Assembly: GCA_951799445.1 (NCBI GenBank)
Contig: OX637293.1
Location: 20,150,001 to 20,214,000 of the forward strand
DNA length: 64,000 nt
Reading direction: 5' to 3'
From: Pseudisothecium myosuroides
Lineage: Eukaryota > Streptophyta > Bryopsida > Hypnales > Lembophyllaceae
Of the stretch, positions 1-11,913 are shown piece by piece. The position numbers and the translations under genes are program-made. Position 1 is the stretch's first letter, and each line of letters starts with the position of its first letter. The notes under the pieces are model-generated. The model made no database searches. It worked only from the letters and a program-made list of their open reading frames with translations, and was not told the DNA's origin.

Positions 1-75
1 GCGGGCTTCACACTTGAGGTATCCCATTTCTATCATATCCCATAGAGGGAATGCCTCATAAGGTCGGTCTCCTCT

Positions 76-277
76 CACTACAAGAGAAAGGGGTGTTTTA
101 AGTAGTGTCCTAGACATCACGTCTTTTAAGTAACGTCTTTTAAGTAAAATTTTAAGTAAAATTTTACTAAAAAGACAATTTTTTAGTAAAATTTTACTTA
201 AAAACTTACTTAAAAGACGTTACTTAAATGACGTGATGTCTAGGACACTACTTAAAACACCCCTTTCTCTTGTAGTG
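76..277. mobile_element. CACTA-type MITE, 202 bp
   Basis: Near-perfect inverted repeat: the left arm starts CACTACAAGAGAAAGG and the right arm ends with its complement CCTTTCTCTTGTAGTG. The arms stay complementary for about 80 bases into an AT-rich centre. CACTACAAGA is the classic plant En/Spm (CACTA) terminus. The element is flanked by a 3-bp direct repeat TCT (73-75 and 278-280), the target duplication length of that superfamily. There is no coding capacity, so it depends on a transposase supplied in trans. Seen: ends, flanks and palindrome. Inferred: superfamily. Confidence 0.82.
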
Positions 278-1432
278 TCTCTCTCTTACTAGCTCCTCCA
301 TGATATAAAAGTTATACCAAAAATGATGAAGGTGTGGGGTGGTTGTTACCCGTTTGGTGGAGTTCTTTGACTTCTTCTGTGATATTGGTGTCTTTTCTCC
401 AATTCCTCTCTTGTTGTTGGGAGATGAAGTCTTCAATCCCCATATGTGTTGTCTTGTCAAAGGAGTTGTGCAATGTAGAGTCCATGGTGGAAGGTACTAT
501 TTTGGCTGTTGTTCTTGTACGTGCCAACCTATTTTGAAACATAAAAATTAGTAGGTTTAGTTTTTTTGTATTTCTTTAAAAAAAATTCTTTAAAATATTT
601 GCATGTTTTGTATAGATTTAATTGTTATTTGGATTGAATAAGATGTCTTTTATAGTATTTTGGTTGATTTTGTTTGATTGATTTAATTTAGGTTCTAAAA
701 ATTGAAATGTATCTCTATATAGGGCTCCAAATATTTGTATTTGTAAATGTTTGTCTTTTAGACATTGCATCGTTAGAAGTGATAATGTGATGTGGTTTTC
801 CCTATATATTAGTATTAGCTTTTTTTTAATAGGATTTTTATGTAGTATGTAGTTTAATAATTCCCCTTGTTTTTGTTTGGAGGTTGTTGTATCTAGACGT
901 ATGTTTATTGACGAGATGTACGATATGTAAATCAAATTGACAGTTTTGAGATCTTACCAGTATTTGGTGGATGCTCCAATGTGGATATAGGCTGGGTGGA
1001 TTGTCTTTCTTGCTCCAAGTGCTCCCAATAATTGATAGAAATATGCTTGATAAGAGTTTTTGATAATTTCAAGCACTTCAAATAGTTGCTTGTTTTGTTG
1101 GAAATTTCATATGACTGTGTCTCTCTTTGGTCCTCAGATATGTTTAATGCATTGGTTGCCTTCTTGTTTTTCATACAAAAGGGTTCAAAGTTAGTTGAAT
1201 TTTTGGTAAATAAGAGGCGGGTTTTGATTCTCCTATCAATTTTGTTTATTTTGCATATTTTTGTATGATACATAGGTTAACAACTCCTTTTGTTTTTGTT
1301 GGGGGGTTGTTTTGCCTAGATTTATGTTTATTGATGTAGTAAGTGAGATATATAGCATGTAAAACAAATTGCAAAGTTTTGAGATTTTAACTAAATATTG
1401 TAGATTTCTAAGTGATGTGTTGTTGACCTTAA

Positions 1433-3268
1433 CCCCTAAAGGCCCAAGAACTTTTTTCTGCCAAAAAACACTCAAAACTGCCATTTCTATAGCAAGGACG
1501 AAAACAATTTGAAAAATGTTTTTTTTGCACATCTAACCGATGGATCTTACACCTAACTAGTATGAGAATGTGTGGAAAAAATTTCAGAATTTTTGACCGC
1601 TCAGATTGCAAGATATCTGCGTTTAAAGTGGAAAAAACAAGTATTTCAGCACATTGCGGGTCTAGATTTTTTGACTTTAAACATTTTTAACCCCTAAAGG
1701 ACCAACATGCCTTTTTTGGCAACATAGATATTTTGGGCAGGTACATGTGACTGGAGATTTTCATATTTTGGGCTGAAATTTTTATAGAAGGTGGGGACGA
1801 GGAATATCTTTCATATGCACCAAATTTCATGACATTTGGAAATACGAGTCAAAAGTTATGGCCAAATATGTTGTTTCTTGGTCAACTCGGGCAGTTCGGG
1901 CAGATCAGAAAAAATCACTTTTTTCAAAAATAAAAATTTGAAATTGGTTTATTAGATTTATACATACGTGGAAAGCTTTGAATCATTCCATTCTGATCAA
2001 TGAGTCAAACGTTATGAGGATTTTTAGTTTGCGGGTAGTTATGGATTGTCTACTCTAAAATAAACTTTGAAGTCGTTTATTTCACTCAATTTTCAATATT
2101 TTTCAAAAAAAAAAAAAATTTAGGGTGTAGATTGTTTATTACAACATTGCAACCATTGGGATTGGAATTTTTCAATTCCATAATTAACTTCTTAATAATT
2201 TAGTATTTTGAACCATTCTCTACTTCTTTCTACTTACTATTTTTTCCTATATGTTGTACAATTCCAAATAATCTGAAAATTTTCAAGCATGTAGCCAACT
2301 TGCCTTGAAGAATGAATCTAAAGAAGCACAAAAATTTTGGAAATTTTTTCATAATAATTTGACCTTGTGAAGTGCAGCTGCCCGGTTTTTCGTAGGGCCA
2401 AAAAAAGGACTTTTGCCACTTCAAATGCTAATATATTCCAATCTACACAATGGAAATTTCTGAAATTTTTTCCACATATTCTCAAACCAGAATACTACAA
2501 GATCCTACGGTTACATGTGTGCAAAAATGATATTCTTCAAAAAATTTGGTACTTGTACTAGAAATGGCAGTTTTGGAGCATTTTTGGTGAGAACATAGTC
2601 AAGAAACTTTAGGGGTTAACTTAAAATTTTTGCACTACAAAGTTTTGAGCTTCAAATCTTTGTAGTGGAGAATTGAATTGAGAGTCTAGGGAAAGAAAAT
2701 ATATTCAAAAAAACTTAATTATCATTCCTAAAAGTAGGTACGAGATAGAAGGAAAATCTAAAATATTAATATATTTTAGATGGAATTAAAATACACTAAT
2801 TCCAATGGTGAGATTGTTCTAGCAAGTAAACTAAACAATGAGAATTTTGTTTTTTGAAAAATTGCAAAAATAGCATTTAGAAATCAATCCTACAAGTTAT
2901 TTTTTTCAAGAAGATGCTCTAACTACCCAAAAAACAAGAATGTCCATAACTTTCTCATAACAAATCCAAATGAAATGAATCAAATCTTTCCAGATAGAAA
3001 AAAATATATTCTATGAAGAAAAAAATATTTCTAAAAAAAAATCAAATTTTTTTTGCTGCCCAGACTGCCCAGTTACAAAAAAAAGTAACATATTTGGCCA
3101 TAACTTTTGACTCCTATTTCCAAATGTCCTGAAATTTAGTGCATATGAAAGATATTCCTCGCGCCCACCTTCTATTAAAATTTCAGCTTAAAATATGGAA
3201 ATCTCTAGTCACACATACTTGCCCAAAATTTTTATACAGCCAAAAAACGCATGCTGGTCCTTTAAGGG
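1433..3268 (-). mobile_element. TTAA-flanked non-autonomous element (copy A), interrupted by copy B
   Basis: The copy is bounded by TTAA at 1429-1432 and 3269-3272. Its ends are CCCCTAAAGGCCC and GGTCCTTTAAGGG. In its left part, 1433-1690 is the reverse complement of the right end of the copy at 60792-61724. The homology stops at a TTAA (1687-1690) where copy B begins, and resumes right after B with 'cttaaaatttttgcactaca'. Without B and one TTAA the element is 907 bp, close to the other copies. No transposase frame is present. Confidence 0.8.
1691..2615 (+). mobile_element. TTAA-flanked non-autonomous element (copy B), nested in copy A
   Basis: This 925-bp copy starts CCCCTAAAGGACC and ends CTTTAGGGG. 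Exact TTAA lies on both sides (1687-1690 and 2616-2619). The inside matches the other copies block by block: a 'ggccaaatatg' block, the 'catgtgaaagat' block, the 'tggaaagctttgaatcattcca' block and the terminal 'caagatcctacggtt' block. It lies in the opposite orientation to its host copy A. It is non-coding. Confidence 0.85.
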
Positions 3269-4150
3269 TTAAGAGATGTAAGCTTGATAGAGGTTCTTAA
3301 TACTTCCAAGTGTTCTAGGTAGTTAAAATATGTGGGCTTGATAGAGTCTTTTAGTAATTTCAAATGCTCCCAATATTTATTTATATTTTTGATAGTTTTA
3401 TATGGTTGAGTTTCTCCTTGATCCTCTTTTATGCTCAATGTGGCAATTGCACTCCTATTTTTTTAGCAACAAAACTTACAATTAATTGAAGTTGATGAGA
3501 GGTAGATTTTGTATTTCTTGTCAATTTTGTTTGATTGGCATAATTCTAGTTTTAGGTTTTGTAGCATACACTTATATAGAGGCTAGAACATGACTAGGTT
3601 TATATTTCATGATGTCATAGAGTTGTGTTATATTGTTGGAAAAAGATAGATTATATGTGAGGTGAGTTTTGATTTTCTTGTCAATGTTATTCAATTGGTA
3701 TAGTTTTGTTTTCAAATTCTTTGGCATATATCCTCACATGAGTTGCATGACAATGACAATTATATGTTTATATTTTGGTGTATTAAGAGGTTGTATTAGA
3801 GTATTGGAGACCATTGAGTTATACGGGCTTTGAGCTTTACATTTCTTGTCAATTTTGTTTGTTTGGTATAATTTTAGTTTTGAGATATGTAATATGTATC
3901 TACATAGAGATTGAATGACTAGGGCAAGTGTAGGTTTGTGTATTAAGATGACAAAGGACTTTGTTAGACTAATGACATAACATCTATTTGAGGATTCTAT
4001 TATTATTTGGTACAATTTGTTAGAGGTGGATAGGCAAGTAACTTCCCTTGTTTTTGTTGGGAGGTTACTCTCACCTACTTGTACGGTTAATGGTGTGATA
4101 GATGACATGCATGATATATAGGATAAAAAGATAAAATTTAGGATCTTACA

Positions 4151-5949
4151 TGTGTATGGATGTTTGGATGTAATGGCTTTCTTGTTATTTCAACTTCTTT
4201 TTGCTCTGATCTTTTTGCTACTGTAATCTTCTTAAAGCGACCTTCCTGCACTGACCTCCTTGTTGCAACTTTCCTGCAGCGACCTGTCAACAGCGACTTG
4301 GCAGTAGTGACTTACTTTCTACGACATCCTCGTCTCGTCTGGCTTCGATTTTTTGATGGAATATGATCTGGTCAATTGTTTGCTTGCTTGATCTTTTGGG
4401 GTTCAATATCTTGTTTGCAGATTAGCAAGAGATCTCTGAATGCCCTCTCTGCTAGCTCTCTGGAATCAACCTGCAATTAATCAAAAATTTTGAACCCTAT
4501 TTGGACTTTATAGCAATCTGTTGCTAGAATCTTATCTAGATCTACAAATGAAAATTTGGCACAGCATTCAAGCAAAAGTATCTTGCTACCGTAAGAATGC
4601 TTGTGAGGGGACTCGTAGTGAGTTTTATCTCTTCTCACGTTGCTCACACGTACACTCTAACGACTCTCCCCCTGTACGCACACACCCTCACCAAGAAAGA
4701 CAGAGTGTCTATTCTTTCTTCATTTCGACCCCTACCTTTGTAAGCTCCCAATTCGTCACTTGAGACTCATACTTTTTTTTTTTTCAATTTTTACAAGTTT
4801 AAATATAGTTTTATAGACAAAAAGCCTCCAAAAGAGTGTAAAACCAAAATAAGTATATACATACCACTATAGCATTTGGTCCCTTATAGATTTTTTTCTC
4901 CCAAATAAACCCCATTTCTATTTGTACATAAGTTAAAATATGAAAATGTAGGTAAGTAGTAGATAATTAAGGCTAACACAGCCCAAACAGCCCAAACAGC
5001 CCAAACCTACGGTATATGTGACATCTTATGGCTAAAATTGGTCTGAGGGAACATCGTTGAGGTCCTAAGTCCATTCCTAGAGATAGGTTTCACTTTCCCC
5101 ATAGCATCGAAGAAATAACGAAAATCCCAATTGTTGGGCCTGTAGGAGTTACAAACTCAAGATGGATCCATAAGAGGAATCTACAGGTGGAGTACGGGTT
5201 TGTAGGGTGGAAATTACATTTGAAAGTCAATGGCGAAATCAGTTTACCATATATGTGAAAGATTCCTTAATTGCCAGAATTAAAAGGAAAAGACAGAATT
5301 TGATTCTCCTCTGAACTTTGTGCAAAGTAAAAAATATGAGCTTGCACATCCTTTGTGGAATTCCATGAGAGGTTCCATAAAAAGTTTTGAATTTTTTTGA
5401 CTTGCAGAAGATGCCCTTCCGAACAATCAATCGCCAAAACCTACGATGGAAAATTCTTAGAAATTACCTAGATTGCGGTAAAATCTCACTAAAAATTAGA
5501 TTAGCTTCTTTTATGCTAATAAGATGCCCCTATCAAGTTTCAAGACATTCCGATAGCCAGAAGTACCTGAACTGATGAGATTCCCCGATAATTGACAAAG
5601 TTGAAATTTACAGTGGAGTTGACTTGCATACCGGGAGCATACAAAATCGAAATGAGGTCAAAGCTAGGTCTTTTCTTATTCCCCCATACCTACTAAAGAA
5701 CTTAGGCTAGTTACTTTTTTCAAAAAACTCAATCTCCAAGATTTGGATTTTTATCCCGTTTTGGTGTTCAATTAGTGATAGGTTATGTTGAATTTTTTGG
5801 AGTTTGATTAAGGGGTGAAAAGTCGCGCAAGACTAAAAATGGCCTTCTGAAGCCAACGGTGCAATTAATTTTCAATTTGGAATTAAACTCCAAAAATTAG
5901 AAGTTTGGATCAGCGTAGAAAGTCAAAATTGATTATTTAGAATGAAAAT
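4151..5949. other. No gene seen; short 9-bp tandem repeat
   Basis: AT-rich DNA with no supportable gene. A perfect 9-bp unit (CAGCCCAAA) is repeated three times at 4979-5005. A short CT-rich, better balanced stretch (4160-4770) holds frames of 68 and 80 codons, but neither has a recognisable motif or splice context. Confidence 0.5.
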
Positions 5950-6480
5950 CTTAGATGATAAGATTACTACTAGGAAAAAGAAAGGGAGTGAGTGCCCTTG
6001 GAAATGTATATAAGGGGGTTCATTTCCCTCTCGCAAACACCCCTTGTAGCCATATTTTGGCTTATTTTACACATTTGGGTCCATTTCGTTGGATTTTGGC
6101 CCTTTTAGATCATGTTGTAAAAATTGTGTGTTTTTTGAGCATTTTAGTTCCGTTGTTGGTGCTTTTGAAGCTTTCTTTAAAGGACGTTGGAGTCCCTTCA
6201 AAGTTGTTTTTACTTACCTTGTTGTAATTGTTGTATGTTTTGTTGGTGGTTGTTGATATTTGTACTAATTCTAGAGTATATACCCCTCCGTACCTTGGTG
6301 ATGCCGCTTAGGAGGGACTTTAGTGTTTGATTTTGGAATGTATTCTATTAATCATATTTTTTCTTACAATTGATTCTTCATTAAGTTTGTACTAACTTTT
6401 ACACTAACAATTGTCGTAGTTTGGTGTTTGTACTAACTCCCCTATTCCAACGTATTTGTACGGAGTGTTGTTAAAGCAAA
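5950..6480 (+). promoter_or_regulatory. TATA-like box in a possible LTR remnant
   Basis: A strong TATA-like word (TATATAAG) lies near 6008, followed by a pyrimidine-rich leader and T-rich sequence with repeated 'tttgtactaact' words at 6260-6440. The arrangement resembles the promoter part of a retrotransposon LTR, but no primer-binding site, partner LTR or coding region could be found. The 90-codon frame at 5955-6227 shows no family signature. The call is weak and rests only on the core promoter word. Confidence 0.25.
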
Positions 6481-6522
6481 ATTTATCTAGAAGTGGATAG
6501 AATGGAAGTAGTATTAGACAAG

Positions 6523-6661
6523 ACGGCGAAGCTTTGACTTTGAGAGATTTGGAAAGACTAGAATTTTAGAGTATTTTTGAACCAACGGCGAAGCTTTGAC
6601 TTTGAGAGATTTGGAAAGGCTAGAATTTTAAAGTATTGTTGAATCAACGGCGAAACTTTGA
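6523..6661. repeat. Tandem repeat, ~67-bp unit, about 2 copies
   Basis: The block 'acggcgaagctttgacttt' followed by 'gagagatttggaaag' occurs at 6523 and again at 6590 with few changes. A truncated third start follows at about 6648 ('acggcgaaactttgac'). It is a local direct duplication with no coding potential. Confidence 0.75.
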
Positions 6662-9180
6662 CCTTAAAGCTCTAGGAAATCTCCACTAAAATAAAGCACC
6701 CCAATCTCATCAAATTTAGTTTTCAAAACATTATTTTGGAATAACCAAGTTTAGTGTTTAAAATTTAGATATAATCTCAATTAGCCCAATAGTTTTAAAA
6801 GAGAATACATCTTGGAAGGTGAACTATCAAGCATTTAAAAATTAGAAATCCCCAAGAGTCCTTTCCGTCTTCCCAAGGCCCAAAAATTATTAGATAAATT
6901 AGTTGAAAGGAAGTCTCAAGTGTTGTGAGAAAAAAACTCCGAAAATCTAAAAATTGGCCAAAGCTTGGACTGAACCATCGAACTGTAGCCATTAGACCAC
7001 TCCGGGGACAGATCGAGCCAATCGCAGTCCGCCACATGGCTGGACACCTCACCGCGCAGCCGCCACGTCACCACGCTAAGAGGAGCCGGTAGTCGCGGGA
7101 GAAGGAGAGCCCATTGCCGTGGGGGACACCAGAAGAACCAGCATACCCAAAAATCAAGCATGCTATACCAAATCAAACCTGCTGTACCGAATTCAAGCCG
7201 GCTGTGTTGAATTTGAAATTAGCTATGTTGGATTCGAACTAGGCATATTGGATTTAAATTTTTAGTATTGTTGATGTGATAGTTGCTATAAAAAAAATCT
7301 TCAAAAAATTTCGACAGAGAAATATTAACATCTAGAAGTAGGATAGGACGTTAGAAATCTCTCATTTAACAACGTTTTCTTTGCTAAAAAAGAGTCCACC
7401 ACGTAGGAATAAGATAGGATAAGCTTAGAACCTCTCATAAAACTCTCAAACTTTTCAAAACTCAATAGAATAGAATGCAAATGAAGTAGAAAAAAATGGT
7501 AGTTCAATTAAAAGTTCAAAGAAAATTTAAAAATCAAGATTAGGTGGAAATCCTTAGGAGTTACTTTGAACCATTAGAATTTAGATAAAATAATAATTGA
7601 TTTGAAGAGTCAATAGAAAATCAATTATTTTTTTTATAGGCCAAGTCATCTTTAAGAACATAAGCGCCCGGATTCCATAGCAATAGATATTATAATCCTT
7701 GTCCTTGTGAAAAGAATTACAAAAATCTTTAAAAGTGTAGGAAAGATTACTTGTGAAAATTCATGGCATCTGCTCAAAATTAGTGAACTCAGTCTGGCAA
7801 AAATCAGGGACTCCCGCTCGAACTGCCTATTTAGATACAACTTTAAAAAGCTTTGACGCCATCTCCGAAAATTTTGTTCGATAAATGTTGCTAATCCAAG
7901 TGACTTTCTCTAGTTGATCTTCTTCCCAGATTTTGAGTTTTTCTCTTGAATTTTGAGTTGGACCTGAGGACATATACCTCTTCTATAATAATTCTCTGTC
8001 AAACCCTCCTCGCCATCATATGACAAACATGTCTCCATCTCCTCCCTTGTGCACAGAATTATTTTTGACCTTGTTACTTTGTTTTGATAAATCTACAAAT
8101 GCTCTTGTTAATTTCTGAAATTCCCTTTCTTCTTCACTTGACATTTCGCCGAAGGAAGTAAACTGACACATGAGGATACTCTCCCCCGTATCTTAATCTT
8201 AGACATCGACTCTACCTTCATGAAACCTCATATAATTTTCAGGTATGGTCTTCATAAACTTCCCCTTGAAATTTTCATCAAATCTTTTTTTCTAAAATTT
8301 ACCCTCGAAATTGAACTCTATGTTTTGACTTTTGACTTTTAACTTCAACTTTTTACTTTCAAAACTAATTCCATTTTTAACCTCTAGGTTTGACCCTACG
8401 TTTTCACTATCAACTTTAGATTTTTTACTTCTAAGAACGAACTCAAAACCTAAACCCTTGAAATATAAATAATTGAATTAGAATAGTGTTAGAAGAGAAA
8501 GAAAGGTTAGGAGAAAAAAAAAAAAAAAAAAAGTCTAAGAAATTGACAACTTTGTATTAAAACTCCTTCTTTAAGCGGTGAGCACAATTCGACAAGGGTT
8601 TCAAACATGGCGAATGATGGGAAATTTGAAGGTGTATATTAACTAAAAAGTGTGGGAGAAATTAGATTAATATTATCACTCTTGTGTTCACATCCGAACA
8701 ACCTAAAACTCTAAAATCATTTATAAGATTATTACACAAAGTGTTGCTGCCATAACAATATGAAAAGAAAGAAAATGATCAATGTAAGAGACCATTAACT
8801 CTAGAAGGACACTAGCCTATGACCACAGGGAGTCACTAAAAAATGATCTAATTTTTGAACCAATAAATGCATTCTACACTAATTTGAAAAGTTATCTATT
8901 GGTCATTTTTTAGCTATAGTATCTTTACATGATTAACCTTGCAATGCCAAGCTAGTCACCTTGGAAATCATCATTTTTGTACTGCATCAATTATTTGCTT
9001 GAACAAATCCAAGAGCACGCACAAGACATCAAACTACTAAGTGCACAAGACTTCCCTTTCTTACAAAAAATCCAAGGATGTATAAACATCTACTTGTTTG
9101 TTTTATCTAAAAGGATTCTTTATCATCCATTGGATAGTTTGTAAAGTAGGAGTATCTAAGAGTAACACTAGTCTGCTATT
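6662..9180. other. No gene seen
   Basis: Mostly AT-rich sequence. One GC-richer island at 6990-7180 has no convincing frame. A run of A at 8514-8532 could be an old retroposon tail. The stretch at 8990-9130 is repeated in diverged form at 31880-32030 (shared 'atccaagagcac', 'aagacttcccttt' and 'aaggat' words), so this is dispersed repeat DNA. Confidence 0.5.
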
Positions 9181-9184
9181 TTAA

Positions 9185-10092
9185 CCCCTAAAGGACCAAG
9201 TTGTGTTTATTGGCAACATAGCAATTTTAGGCAGCGAATGGAATTTTTATTTTTTTCTTTGAAATTTTTACACAACATAGGGACGAGGTTTTTCATTTGA
9301 GGCCAACAATTTTCATAACTTTTGATTACATGGTCAAAAAATTACTGTATGATATGTAAAGTTTTTTCTCATCCGGGGAGTTTGAATTGATTAGAAAAAA
9401 ACACTTTTTTGAAAAATAAAGAATTGAATTTGGTTTTCTAGATTTATATATACGTGGAAAGCTTTTAATCATTCCATTTTGGTCAATGAGTCAAAAGCTA
9501 TAAGGAGTTTAGTTTGTGGGTAGTTATAGATTTTCTACTCTAAAATAAAATTTGAAGATATTTATTTCATTAAATTCTCAATATTTTTTGAATTTAAAAA
9601 AAAAATGTAGATTGCTTATGACAACATTGCAACCGTTGGGATTGGCATTTTTCAATTTCATAACAAAATTCTTAAAATTTTAGTATTTTGAATCATTCAC
9701 TACTTCTTTCTACTCACTATTTTTTTCCTATACATTGTACAATTCCAAATGATCTAAATTTTTTCAAGTATGTAGCCAACTTCCCTTGAAAAATGAATCT
9801 AAAGAAGCACCACCATTTTGGACATTTTTCATACAAATGTGACCTTGTGAAGTGCAGCAGCCCAATTTTTTGCAAAGACAAAAAAATGGTTTTTGTCAAT
9901 TCAAATGCTAATATTTTGCAATCTACAAGGTGAAAATTTTTGAATTTTTTTTACATCTTTTCAAACCAACATACTACAAGATCCTATGGTTCTATGTGTC
10001 CAAAAATATTTTTTTCTAAAATTTGGTACTTGTACTAAAAATGGCAGTTCTGAAGTGTTTTTGGTGAAAACATAGTCAAAGAATTTTAGGGG
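9185..10092 (+). mobile_element. TTAA-flanked non-autonomous element (copy C)
   Basis: This 908-bp copy has TTAA at 9181-9184 and 10093-10096, start CCCCTAAAGGACC and end TTTTAGGGG. It is most similar to copy B: it shares the 'ttggcaacatag' start, the 'acgtggaaagctttta' block and the 'gaagtgcagcagccc' block. Non-coding. Confidence 0.85.
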
Positions 10093-10216
10093 TTAATTGG
10101 GACTTCTAAAAATCATCCTAAAGCAAAGTGCATGTAGAGACAAAGCAGACAAGCGTAGTTACGTAAACTTGTCAAAGTTGTAGGATTTCTTTTTTTGTTA
10201 GAAACGTAGCGGGAAC

Positions 10217-11528
10217 ATGATCTGCGGCTGGCAGAGAAGCCACGGGACGATGGCCACATTCCATAAGGAGCATTGTCTTAGTATGATCCATACCTTAAGA
10301 CAGGATGTTTGTTTTGTTTTGTTTTGTTTTGTTTGTCACGTTAGGATCTCTCGGACCGTGCGTCCCCCGGGGGCGTACTTGGTACCGTCGGAAAGCCCTC
10401 AGGGAGGAGGGGTGCACGGGCTTTGATTCATCGCGTTTGGAGTTATGGTGAGGAAGTTATTGAATTTCGAAGTATTTATCGATCAAAAAATTAGGAAATT
10501 ACTTTTTCTTTGATTTTGGTCGCATTCTTGGTACCGTCAGAAAGCTCTCAGTGAGGAAGGGTGCACGGGCTTCGTTTCGTGCCATTTGGACTTACGGTGG
10601 GAATGTTATGGATTTTTGAGTTATTTTTTGGTTTAAGAAATGACTTTTTACTTTTGTTTTGGTTGTGGCAACGACACAGGGCTACACTAGTCCATACCTT
10701 AAGACAGGTTGTTTGTTTGTTTTGTTTTGTTTTGTTTGCCACGTCGGGATCTCCCGGACCGTGTGTCCCCCGGTGGCGTGCTTGGTACCGTCGGAAAGCC
10801 CTCAGCGAGGAGGGGTGCATGGGCTTGGTTTCGTGGCGTTTGGACTCATGGTGGGAAAGTTTTAGATTTTTGAGTTATTTTTTAATTTTAAAAATTACTA
10901 AATTATGCTAAATTATGTATCTTTTTGAACCGTGTCACAATTTGTCATGTTCTTGGTACCGATAGAAAGCCCCTGGTGAGGAGGGGTGCACGGGCTTTGT
11001 TTTGTGACATTTAGACCTACAATGGGAAAGTTATGGATTTTTGAACTTTTTATGAATGAAATAATTAGAAAATTATTTTTAATTACATTTTGGTTGTGGC
11101 AACAGCACAGGGCATACTAGTAGCTTTGATCTCAGGTAGAGGCGGGCCCATCTATACCTTAAGACAATTTGTTTGTTTGTTTGTTTTGTTTGTCACGTTG
11201 AGATCTTCCGGACCGTGCGTCCCTCGGAGGCGTGCTTGGTATCGTCGGAAAGCCCTCGGCGAGGAGGGGTGCACGGACTTGGTTTCATGGCATTTGGACC
11301 CACGGTGGAAAAGTCATTGAATTTTGAGTTACTTTTGGATCTTCAAAATTACTAAATTATATATCTTTTGAACGGTGTGTCAATTTGTCACGTTCTTGGT
11401 ATCGTTGAAAAGCCCTCAACGAGGAGGGGTACACGGGCTTTGTTTTGTGGCGTTTAGACCTACAATGCGAAGTTATGGGTTTTTGAGTTATTTTTGGTTT
11501 TTAAATGACTTTTACTTTTGGTTTGGTT
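10217..11528. repeat. Tandem array of ~430-bp units, three copies, each with two related boxes
   Basis: The phrase 'ccataccttaagacag' marks unit starts near 10286, 10693 and 11152. Each unit carries a GC-rich box of the type 'cttggtaccgtcggaaag-ccctc-gaggaggggtgcacggg' twice (at about 10380/10527, 10780/10952 and 11237/11395). Between them lies a T-rich linker with (TTTTG)n or (TTTG)n. A fourth, partial copy ('ggcaacggcacagggctacactagt') continues after the hAT insertion at 11759-11790. Short plus-strand frames repeat the same peptide in each unit; I read these as repeat-borne, not as a gene. The array ends about 120 bp upstream of the ZNHIT2 start codon. Confidence 0.75.
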
Positions 11529-11536
11529 GTGGCAAC

Positions 11537-11758
11537 CAGGGTGTTTTTTTTTGGCTTTCTAGTGCCAGATTGCACCAGAAAAAAATCTGGCTAAAATAGG
11601 TTATAAAAAATGCCAAAAAAATTGGATGAAATCGCCTAATTGTGAATGAAAACCATACAATACATCCAATAAGTGGATGAATGTTGCAATTTGGAGCACC
11701 ACTGTAACATTTTATATCGCCACTATGGCACTTCTTCGAAAATGAAAAAAAAGCCCTG
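11537..11758. mobile_element. hAT-type MITE, 222 bp
   Basis: The left end is CAGGGTGTTTTTTTT and the right end is the complement of CAGGGCTTTTTTTT. Both sides carry the identical 8-bp duplication GTGGCAAC (11529-11536 and 11759-11766). CAGGG termini with 8-bp duplications define hAT elements. The insertion splits one unit of the neighbouring tandem array and lies 155 bp upstream of the ZNHIT2 start codon, so it sits within the presumed promoter. Non-coding. Confidence 0.88.
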
Positions 11759-11913
11759 GTGGCAACGGCACAGGGCTACACTAGTCGCATTGAAGGAACT
11801 CCGATTACGAAGTGTCAGCCCTTAACGGCCCTGCCTCCGCATCGAGGCCCTTGTAAACAGGAGGCCCTCCTGCTCGGGCCTCTCCCTGTCCACTCTACTC
11901 GAAAATCGGAAGT

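Larger units (their letters stand above)
540..4150. repeat. Degenerate direct repeats of about 420 bp, interrupted by TTAA elements
   Basis: Diverged blocks recur. One block runs from a 'gttgg-ggttgtt' stretch through 'tgtttattga' to 'caaattgacagttttgagatcttac' near 880, and comes back near 1305 and near 4050. A second block of the type 'cttgtcaattttgttt-attggcata' recurs near 650, 1225, 3510, 3670 and 3840. The spacing of the first two copies is about 425 bp. Two nested TTAA elements split the array at 1433-3268. No open frame in the region looks like a gene. The short frames on both strands are low-complexity and do not correspond between repeat copies. Confidence 0.5.

Noticed and set aside
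6970..7040. tRNA or SINE-like words on the minus strand (TGGTCTAATGG and GTTCGATGG)
   Set aside because: The A and B boxes are too close (about 15 bp) and no cloverleaf arms form.
10217..11599. Several plus-strand frames of 60-116 codons in the tandem array
   Set aside because: They repeat the same short peptide once per repeat unit, end at unit borders and have no splice or start context, so they reflect the repeat and not a gene.
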